From Actinomycetes bacterium (GTDB taxonomy: Bacteria > Actinomycetota > Actinomycetes > Streptosporangiales > Streptosporangiaceae), in contig JAFACJ010000649.1 in the NCBI GenBank assembly GCA_023425615.1, positions 1-5,257 of the forward strand: a stretch of 5,257 bases of DNA. The letters are read 5' to 3'. Under the pieces are notes generated by a model. It saw only the letters and a list, made by a program, of their open reading frames with translations. It was not told the DNA's origin and did no database searches. Each line of letters begins with the position of its first letter. Positions within the stretch are counted from its first letter, which is position 1. Below are positions 1-4,329 of this stretch, in pieces. A program made the translations under genes and the position numbers.

Positions 1-1
1 G

Positions 2-568
2 AAGACCACGACGACCACCCGCGACACCCCCTCGGCCCGCTCAGCGGAGTCATACGTGGAGGCCAAGCGGCGGAAGGCGTTCCTGACAGCACTCAAAGCC
101 ATCGACCCGGTGCTCGTCGGCAAGCCCGAAAAGGCACTGTGGCGGGCGGTGAACCGCTGCTACGACCTGTACGGAGGCGCGACAAAAGCACAAGCCCTAC
201 ACGCCACGGTGCTCATCTACGACGGCACGGTGTACGAAGGCCGACGAGCATCCGTCCCGGAAGGGTCGGCGAAAGCCCGACGGATCTACGCGGCCGTCGT
301 GAAGTGGATCTGCCGCAGCCCCGCCCTACGCACCCGCTACCGCGCCACCCACAAGAAATCACCCGCCGCGACCCCGACCCCCACGAAGAAGCGCACCCCG
401 AAACCCTCACCCAAACCGTCCACCCGAACGACCTCGTCCAAGCCCGCCGCGCCGAGCCTGCCCACCGTCCACCCCGGCGCGTTCTGCTCGCCCGCAGGAG
501 CACAAGGCATCTACAACGGACGCATCTACACCTGCAAAGGCCCAGGCCAACCCCGCTGGCGCCGCTGA
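2..568 (+). CDS. Probable exported protein, DUF732-like domain plus Cys tail (5' partial)
   Basis: The frame is open from the window edge to a TGA at 566-568, so the gene probably begins upstream. A GTG at 56 with GGAG at 46-49 is the only in-window start, but it would lack a signal peptide. The codons before it encode a Thr/Ser-rich stretch (KTTTTTRDTPS) like the linker that follows a signal peptide or lipobox. Numbering from the GTG: residues 8-95 form a helical domain with two cysteines, C35 (NRCYDL) and C86 (KWICRS), resembling the DUF732 pattern in which the pair could form a disulfide. Residues 99-137 are a Pro/Thr/Lys/Ser-rich linker. Residues 138-170 are a small module with C144 and C160 (GAFCSPAGAQG ... 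YTCKGPG) ending in RWRR, a tail I recognise from actinobacterial exported proteins. Export and disulfides are inferred; function is unknown. Confidence 0.72.
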   Translation, partial: KTTTTTRDTPSARSAESYVEAKRRKAFLTALKAIDPVLVGKPEKALWRAVNRCYDLYGGATKAQALHATVLIYDGTVYEGRRASVPEGSAKARRIYAAVVKWICRSPALRTRYRATHKKSPAATPTPTKKRTPKPSPKPSTRTTSSKPAAPSLPTVHPGAFCSPAGAQGIYNGRIYTCKGPGQPRWRR

Positions 569-596
569 CCACGGCCACGATCACACCGCGGCCGAG

Positions 597-615
597 CCCT
601 GGCGCTCCGCCTGGG
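597..615. terminator. Weak hairpin between convergent genes
   Basis: CCC-T-GGCG, loop CTC, CGCC-T-GGG: a seven-pair stem broken by one T/T mismatch with a 3-nt loop. It is symmetric and lies between two convergent genes, so it could end transcription in both directions. There is no T tract, which is common for actinomycete terminators but leaves the call weak. Confidence 0.3.
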
Positions 616-676
616 ATACGGCCCTCAAGGCGTCCTATGGCAGGTGCCCCTCACCTCCCGTGCCGGAGCCGTGTGG

Positions 677-1144
677 TCAGACGATGATTTTGCGGTAGAC
701 CTGGCGAGATCCGCCTTCGGGACCTGGAGGCGCAGCCTCGGCGGGAGTGAATCCGAGCCTTTCGTAGAAGACGCGGGCCCCGCTCTCCTCCGCACCGGGG
801 TGGTCGACGCCGAAGGTCACGACTTCCACAGTCGCGGGGCATTGCACGAACCGACGCAGGGCATCGTCCATCAGGGCACGGCCGACCCCCTGCCCGCGTG
901 CATGCTCGCTGACCACGAGCCAATGCACGTGATAGATCGGGGACTTCGCACCGAAGAGCAGCCCACCGAGCAGTCCCGCTTTCGTGTCCTCCACCGCGAC
1001 AAGCGCCGTGGCCCGGCGAATGTGCTTGTCGACGGCGGCGTGAAACCCCGGATCCCGCACCATGGGACCGAACCAGTGCTCCACCGGCGCCGCCAGATCA
1101 AGGAAACCGGGCGCGTCCTGCTCATGAGCGAGTCTGACGATCAT
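677..1144 (-). CDS. GNAT family N-acetyltransferase
   Basis: A 155-aa protein of the GNAT fold, which transfers an acetyl group from acetyl-CoA to an amine; the acceptor here is unknown. With the start at 1144, strand beta-1 is IVRLAHEQD (2-10), followed by helices with the conserved-looking EHWFGPMVRDPGF (22-34). The acetyl-CoA pyrophosphate-binding motif A is at about residues 74-99, with VHWLVVSEHARGQGVGRALM carrying the R/Q-x-x-G-x-G/A signature (RGQGVG, 83-88). ARVFYERLGFTP (123-134) is the usual late helix and strand of the fold. Length is normal for a single-domain GNAT. An upstream in-frame ATG at 1180 would add 12 residues (MVRLFARCDTGW). Neither start has a clear ribosome-binding site; 1144 was chosen because it directly precedes beta-1. 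The gene is transcribed away from the regulatory cassette on its right and faces the partial gene on its left, and it is probably monocistronic. Confidence 0.87.
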   Translation of the reverse strand: MIVRLAHEQDAPGFLDLAAPVEHWFGPMVRDPGFHAAVDKHIRRATALVAVEDTKAGLLGGLLFGAKSPIYHVHWLVVSEHARGQGVGRALMDDALRRFVQCPATVEVVTFGVDHPGAEESGARVFYERLGFTPAEAAPPGPEGGSRQVYRKIIV

Positions 1145-1227
1145 CCACCCAGTGTCGCAGCGTGCGAACAGACGGACCATTCGTTAAGTGACCCGCGCCG
1201 AGGCTTGAGCAGCTGGTCGAAAGTCAG

Positions 1228-1384
1228 GTGTCCTACTACGAGTACCGACTGGAGTTCCCCGCAGGCCGACGGTGCTGCTGGCCTGCGAGGTCGTCACCAA
1301 CGCCGTCACGGTGAGCGAGAGCGAAGTACTGCGAGCACTCTGCGTCGGGTGCTGGGTCACCTGTACTTCGGCTGCGGAGGCTAG
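1228..1384 (+). pseudogene. Decayed copy of the HATPase-fold gene at 3251
   Basis: This stretch aligns with the intact gene downstream but is spread over three reading frames. Bases 1231-1262 match 3290-3321 with one mismatch in 32 and encode SYYEYRLEFPA. A net deletion of 79 bases then removes what would be residues 25-53, and the match resumes at 1273 (with 3411) as LLACEVVTNAVTVSESEVLR, which includes the nucleotide-binding N box. About 65 bases later a one-base deletion shifts the frame again, giving RVLGHLYFGCGG and a TAG at 1382-1384. The ATP-lid half of the gene is missing. Identity of the second block is about four fifths by eye. Two frameshifts, a deletion and an early stop make a working product very unlikely. 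It sits just before the XRE gene in the same orientation, so it may be what remains of an earlier cassette. Homology beyond about 1385 is not convincing. Confidence 0.85.
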
Positions 1385-1483
1385 GACCGCTACATCATCC
1401 GCGCAAATGTCCGTTGGGAGGTCGAAGAAAGGGCCGGCGGCTTACCCTGGGGTCACGGGTTCTTCCAGAAAGGCACCGAGCTC

Positions 1484-2689
1484 ATGGACGAAGCCACCGT
1501 CGGCACACGTCTCCGAGTCCTGCGACGCTGGCGGGGCATGACCCTCGAAGAACTCGCCGGACTGTCCGGCCTCAGCAAATCCTTCCTCTCCATGGCCGAA
1601 CGCGGACAGCGCGCCCTCGACCGACGCTCCCACATCGCCGCCCTCGCCAACGCACTGCGCGTCTCCGAAACCGAACTGGTCGGAGGCCCCCACCTCACCG
1701 GCGACGCGCTTCAAACCGGTCCTCACGCGCATATCCCCGCCCTCCGGGCCGCGCTGGAGACCGGTCCTTTGGACGATCCGCCCGTTGACCGTGCCCGCCC
1801 TCTTGATGAACTGGCCACGCTCATGGCGGGCCCGATCGAGCGGCTACGCCGTCGCTACGACTATCTGCGCATCGGTGAAACGCTTCCCACGGTCATCGAT
1901 GAACTCAACCTGTACGCCATCAACGGCGACGACGCCGACAAGCAGACCGCACTTCGGACCCTCGTCGAAGCGCACTCCTGTGCGGCCGGTATGGCACGCT
2001 CCCTCGGCTACGCCGACCTCGGCCAGATGGCGGCGATGCGCGCAGACGAGGCGGCCGTAGCCGTTGGAGACCCTGTCGAGGTGGGCAAGGCGGCGTTCAC
2101 GTTGATCCGCCCGAACGCCGCGAACTGGAAACGTGTCAAGAGCCGGGCGGAACGCGCAGCCGACCGCCTCCAACCTCACGTCACCGACCAGAGCGTCCCC
2201 GTCCTGGGAATGCTGGTCCTGAACGCCGCACTCGCCTCGGCGGCGAGCCTCGACCGCGCCGCCGCCCTGGCATGGCTCGATGAGGCGGACGACCTCGCCC
2301 GCAGAGTGCCCGAGGACGTCAACGCGAGCTGGCAGGCGTTCTCCCCGGTCAACGTCGCGGTGTGGCGGACGACGGTCGCGCTTGAACTTGGAGACGGAGG
2401 GGTTGCCATAGCCGAGCAGGCCGCGAAAGTGGACGAGGCGAACCTGGCCCAGCGGCGAGGACGCTACGCCTCGTGGCTCGCGGAGATCGGACGCGGCCTG
2501 GCCCGCGATTCCCGTACTCGTGGCGAGGCGGTGACATGGTTGCGCAGAGCAGAAGAAGCGGCACCACAGCGGATTCGCAACGATCGCAAAGTCCGTGAGG
2601 CGATCGGCGTGATGTTGGAGCAGGCGCGCAGCGCGGCAGGCGGACGGGAACTGCGGGGAATCGCGGCCCGCATGGGAGTCCCGCACTGA
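1484..2689 (+). CDS. XRE-family helix-turn-helix transcriptional regulator with helical C-terminal domain
   Basis: A 401-aa probable DNA-binding regulator. Residues 6-66 are an XRE/Cro-C1 helix-turn-helix: GTRLRVLRRWRGMTLEELA, then SGLSKSFLSMAERGQR covering the recognition helix (about 31-43), then HIAALANALRVSETELVG. Residues 108-385 are almost wholly helical, with Ala-rich paired helices (AALAWLDEADDLARR, EAVTWLRRAEEAAPQR) like the TPR-type sensor domains of large actinomycete XRE proteins; I see no catalytic motif. The ATG at 1484 is the first start codon after the TAG at 1382-1384 in this frame, and GAAAGG at 1468-1473 is a usable ribosome-binding site. The gene follows the HATPase pseudogene and precedes, by 59 nt, an operon with an intact HATPase gene. 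By analogy with WhiJ-type loci it probably controls that operon through the palindrome at 2701. The regulatory role is well supported; the target and signal are inferred. Confidence 0.9.
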   Translation: MDEATVGTRLRVLRRWRGMTLEELAGLSGLSKSFLSMAERGQRALDRRSHIAALANALRVSETELVGGPHLTGDALQTGPHAHIPALRAALETGPLDDPPVDRARPLDELATLMAGPIERLRRRYDYLRIGETLPTVIDELNLYAINGDDADKQTALRTLVEAHSCAAGMARSLGYADLGQMAAMRADEAAVAVGDPVEVGKAAFTLIRPNAANWKRVKSRAERAADRLQPHVTDQSVPVLGMLVLNAALASAASLDRAAALAWLDEADDLARRVPEDVNASWQAFSPVNVAVWRTTVALELGDGGVAIAEQAAKVDEANLAQRRGRYASWLAEIGRGLARDSRTRGEAVTWLRRAEEAAPQRIRNDRKVREAIGVMLEQARSAAGGRELRGIAARMGVPH

Positions 2690-2700
2690 AAAGCAAGCCG

Positions 2701-2716
2701 GTTCACACCTGTGAAC
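2701..2716. promoter_or_regulatory. Perfect palindrome, candidate operator
   Basis: GTTCACA-CC-TGTGAAC is a perfect 7-bp inverted repeat with a 2-bp centre, in the 59-nt gap between the XRE gene and the small-gene operon. Its centre is 40.5 bp before the ATG at 2749, which is also the probable transcription start. That is where an activator overlapping the -35 region would bind, though a repressor could work there too. The short centre and 16-bp length suit an XRE dimer better than a terminator. No second copy was seen upstream of the XRE gene. Confidence 0.6.
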
Positions 2717-2736
2717 TTCCGGAGTAGGCGTCTGAC

Positions 2737-2742
2737 TACTGT
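2737..2742 (+). promoter_or_regulatory. Candidate -10 box for leaderless operon transcription
   Basis: TACTGT fits the actinomycete TANNNT -10 pattern and ends 6 nt before the ATG at 2749. That places transcription initiation at or next to the start codon. There is no Shine-Dalgarno sequence before this ATG, as expected for a leaderless message. No good -35 hexamer lies 17-18 nt upstream; the palindrome at 2701-2716 covers that region, which would suit activator-dependent initiation. Confidence 0.45.
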
Positions 2743-2748
2743 CCGGGC

Positions 2749-2985
2749 ATGCCCGACACCCACCTCCTAGATCTCGCCGAAGAACTCCACGAGCGTGGCT
2801 GGCGAACCGACCTGACCCGCGACAGGCTGAGGGTCACCAACCCCGATGCCCCGATGATGAACGAAGACGTCATCTGCGAAGACGGTGTCTTCCAGTGGCG
2901 GCACGGCCCCGGTATCGGCCCCGTGGACGACCTCCCCCAGGCCGTCGACCGCATCATGCACGTCCTGAGGACCGTGGTGTCGTGA
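2749..2985 (+). CDS. Small conserved-looking protein, first gene of the HATPase operon
   Basis: A 78-aa soluble acidic protein without signal peptide or membrane segment. Its layout is an N-terminal helix (LLDLAEELHERGW, 6-18), a strand pair (DRLRVTNPDAP, 25-35), an acidic middle (MMNEDVICEDGVFQW) and a C-terminal helix (DLPQAVDRIMHVLRTVV). I recall similar small proteins with an LRV-NP-P core and a terminal DRI-VL helix near XRE regulators in actinomycetes, but I can assign no function. It is not DUF397-like: the usual W-K-S-S start and the CVEVA and V-R-D-S-K motifs are missing. The ATG lacks a ribosome-binding site and is probably leaderless. Its stop overlaps the next start as GTGA (2982-2985), so the two are likely translated together. 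Confidence 0.78.
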   Translation: MPDTHLLDLAEELHERGWRTDLTRDRLRVTNPDAPMMNEDVICEDGVFQWRHGPGIGPVDDLPQAVDRIMHVLRTVVS

Positions 2986-3254
2986 GCGGCGTCTACGTAT
3001 GGGACCTCACCTGTCCCGGCAACGCGTGCGGTGTCGCCGCCGGGGAGTCCGGCGCGCTGCGTGCGCTGGCCGAAGCCCTGCGCGCTGCTCCCGTCGGAGC
3101 CGAGGGGATCCTACGCGGCGCCATTCTGCCGACGGGCATCCGGCAGGGCTACGCCTATACCGATCCCATCGCCACCGGGCTGCGGGAAAAGGCACTACCC
3201 GGAGGCGTAGCCCAGGCCGAAGCCATGCGGGGTTCGCGGAAGGTCGCCTCATGA
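2982..3254 (+). CDS. Small protein of unknown function, second gene of the HATPase operon
   Basis: A 90-aa protein starting at GTG 2982, which overlaps the previous stop by four bases; TGAGG at 2966-2970 is a distant ribosome-binding site, so coupled re-initiation is likely. It begins with a short strand (GVYVWDLTCPGNACGVAAGE) containing two cysteines (C11 and C16), continues with a helix (SGALRALAEALRAAPVGA, about 23-40) and a strand region (EGILRGAILPTGIRQGYAYTDP), and ends in a Gly/Ala-rich helix and a basic tail. No signal peptide or membrane segment is seen. I do not recognise the family with confidence. The overlaps on both sides (GTGA before, ATGA after) argue that it is a real gene and that its product works in fixed ratio with the HATPase protein. 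A role as adaptor between the regulator and the HATPase is speculation. Confidence 0.75.
   Translation: MSGVYVWDLTCPGNACGVAAGESGALRALAEALRAAPVGAEGILRGAILPTGIRQGYAYTDPIATGLREKALPGGVAQAEAMRGSRKVAS
3238..3243 (+). promoter_or_regulatory. Ribosome-binding site of the HATPase gene
   Basis: GGAAGG lies inside the end of the preceding gene, 7 nt before the ATG at 3251. It supports this start over the ATG at 3272 and lets the HATPase gene be translated both by coupling and by fresh initiation. Confidence 0.65.
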
Positions 3255-3679
3255 CGGCCGGCGCGGTCGATATGGCGCCGCGGCGGATCTCCTACTGCGA
3301 GTACCGACTGGAGTTCCCCGCCGAACACCACAGCGTGCACGTGGTGCGGGCGGTCGTCCGCGTGGTGTGCGTCTCCTGGCATGTCTCACGGAGTGCCACC
3401 GACACCGCGATGCTGCTGGCCTCCGAAGTCGTCACGAACGCCGTCGCCGTAAGCGAAGGCGAGGTGCTGCGGGTGACGCTGCGTTGTGTGCTGGGGCACC
3501 TGTACTTCGACTGCAGCGACTACGACCCCACCATCCCGGATACGCCTTCCATGCCCGACGCCCGGGAGCCGAGTGGTCGCGGACTGGCCCTGATCAAGGA
3601 GTTCTCCTCTTCCTACGGCTGGAAGGAACTTCCCGGACAGCAGGGAAAGGCCTGCTGGTTCACGCTGGCGATCAGATGA
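3251..3679 (+). CDS. HATPase-fold ATP-binding protein (anti-sigma-kinase-like, HATPase_c_2)
   Basis: A 142-aa single-domain protein of the GHKL fold, related to the SpoIIAB/RsbW-type proteins common in actinomycetes. Strand 1 is CEYRLEFPAE (16-25), followed by a helix (HVVRAVVRVVCVSWHVS). The N box is LLASEVVTNAV (55-65), with E59 and the Mg-binding N63. LRVTLRCVLGHLYFDCSDYDP (73-93) carries the strand and a poor G1 box, then ESGRG-type SGRGLALI (108-115) is the G2 box and ACWFTLAI the last strand. The G1 box has D90 and D92 but not the usual D-x-G-x-G, and five cysteines are present, which is unusual. The start overlaps the previous stop as ATGA (3251-3254), with GGAAGG at 3238-3243 seven bases before it. 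Whether it phosphorylates a partner or only binds one is not known; ATP-binding homologues in WhiJ-type loci have no well-defined activity. Confidence 0.87.
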   Translation: MTAGAVDMAPRRISYCEYRLEFPAEHHSVHVVRAVVRVVCVSWHVSRSATDTAMLLASEVVTNAVAVSEGEVLRVTLRCVLGHLYFDCSDYDPTIPDTPSMPDAREPSGRGLALIKEFSSSYGWKELPGQQGKACWFTLAIR

Positions 3680-3729
3680 CGGGTGTCCTGCCCATCCGCC
3701 GGAGACGCTCAGGGGCCCGCCTGCTCCTA

Positions 3730-3752
3730 CCCGGCGGCCGGGACCCGCCGGG
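3730..3752 (+). terminator. GC hairpin after the HATPase operon
   Basis: CCCGGCGG, a 7-nt loop, then CCGCCGGG: a perfect 8-bp stem starting 50 nt after the HATPase stop codon. No T tract follows, so it is a candidate factor-assisted or actinomycete-type terminator. It would separate the operon from the small membrane protein gene. Confidence 0.5.
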
Positions 3753-3921
3753 CCGATGACTCCTCGCCCGCCACGAAGACGGAAAGCAGACCGGCAGGAT
3801 GGTCCGCTCGCCTGTCGCTCAGAGCGAGCGCCCCGGACCCGGTCTGACGACGTACGGGACAAACGGCACGACATCCGGCGGGCCTTCGTACCCGCCACCG
3901 AACCGAAAGGACACGGACCCC

Positions 3922-4176
3922 ATGCCTTGGGCTGACGTGATCGCAGGAGCGATCGCCTTCCTCATGCTCACCCTCACCGCCGCCTGCGGCTCCGCTCTGC
4001 GCGACCGTCCCCGCTCCCCGTGGGACCGGCTCTTCGACCACGCCCCGGACCGGCCTCGGGCCAAGGAATGGCCCGAGATCTGGGGGTACTCGCACGACAC
4101 AGGCGGCCCCCTACCCCGACGAGCCTCCCGGCACCCGTCTCTTCGTTCCCTCGACCGCGAGAGAAGGAACGGCTGA
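3922..4176 (+). CDS. Small protein with N-terminal membrane segment
   Basis: An 84-aa protein. Residues 4-20 (ADVIAGAIAFLMLTLTA) are hydrophobic and are followed by ACGSALRDRPRS; the rest (24-84) is hydrophilic, rich in Arg, Pro and Asp, with a WPEIWGYSHDTGG centre and a basic end (SLDRERRNG). The first residues carry no positive charge, so it reads better as a single membrane anchor than as a classical signal peptide. TAAC (19-22) loosely resembles a lipobox but lacks Leu at -3. GAAAGGA at 3905-3911, ten bases before the ATG, supports this start; an in-frame ATG at 3799 has no proper ribosome-binding site and adds only low-complexity sequence. It stands alone between a candidate terminator and two strong hairpins. 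The family is not recognised; it could be lineage-restricted. Confidence 0.6.
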   Translation: MPWADVIAGAIAFLMLTLTAACGSALRDRPRSPWDRLFDHAPDRPRAKEWPEIWGYSHDTGGPLPRRASRHPSLRSLDRERRNG

Positions 4177-4180
4177 AACC

Positions 4181-4214
4181 CCTGGGGGCGGTCTCGTGCC
4201 GACTCGCCCCCGGG
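4181..4214 (+). terminator. First of two tandem GC hairpins
   Basis: Starts four bases after the stop of the small membrane protein gene. CCTGGGGGCG pairs with CGCCCCCGGG (one T-G wobble) around a 14-nt loop, giving a ten-pair stem. It fits an intrinsic-type terminator without T tract. Confidence 0.55.
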
Positions 4215-4216
4215 CA

Positions 4217-4263
4217 GGCCCGCCCCGCCCTCGGACGCGCGGAACCCGGGGCGGGGCGAGGCC
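4217..4263 (+). terminator. Second of two tandem GC hairpins
   Basis: CGCCCCGCCC (4221-4230) pairs perfectly with GGGCGGGGCG (4249-4258) around an 18-nt loop. GGCC at 4217-4220 extends the stem with GGCC at 4260-4263 across one bulged A, for 14 pairs in all. It begins two bases after the first hairpin and ends 66 nt before the next gene, so it may back up termination or shape the leader of that gene. Confidence 0.55.
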
Positions 4264-4314
4264 CGGCATCAGCGTTGGTATTCGAACATCTCGCGGGCCG
4301 CCGGTCCGCTACGC

Positions 4315-4324
4315 AGGGGGGTGA
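4315..4324 (+). promoter_or_regulatory. Ribosome-binding site deciding the GTG 4330 start
   Basis: AGGGGGGTGA closely resembles the anti-16S complement AGGAGGTGA. It ends 5 nt before the GTG at 4330. The in-frame GTG at 4321 lies inside this site, which makes 4321 unlikely as a start. Confidence 0.6.
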
Positions 4325-4329
4325 GTGCG

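Noticed and set aside
644..1384. Long plus-strand open frame of 246 codons
   Set aside because: It is the antisense shadow of the GNAT gene; only its last codons (RVLGHLYFGCGG) are meaningful, as the third fragment of the HATPase pseudogene.
1443..1448. TACCCT as a -10 box for the XRE gene
   Set aside because: It fits TANNNT, but no acceptable -35 lies 16-18 nt upstream, so the XRE promoter is left uncalled.
1844..2686. Minus-strand open frame of 280 codons opposite the XRE gene
   Set aside because: The plus strand shows a clear HTH and helical protein with proper third-position GC; the reverse frame has no recognisable domain and is the usual high-GC shadow.
2749..2985. DUF397 identity for the 78-aa protein
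   Set aside because: It has the size and context of a DUF397 protein but lacks that family's W-K-S-S, CVEVA-like and VRDSK-like motifs.
3807..3830. GCTCGC ... GCGAGC inverted repeat before the small membrane protein gene
   Set aside because: Only six pairs with a 12-nt loop, a level expected by chance in DNA of this GC content, and it is not placed next to a stop or a start.
3799..3921. N-terminal extension of the small membrane protein from ATG 3799
   Set aside because: It has no correctly spaced ribosome-binding site, adds a low-complexity Gly/Pro/Ser/Thr segment, and would bury the hydrophobic segment inside the protein; ATG 3922 has a good site.
4272..4300. TTCGAAC in a tRNA T-arm-like context
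   Set aside because: The flanking bases do not pair as a T stem, and no acceptor, D or anticodon arm can be drawn around it.
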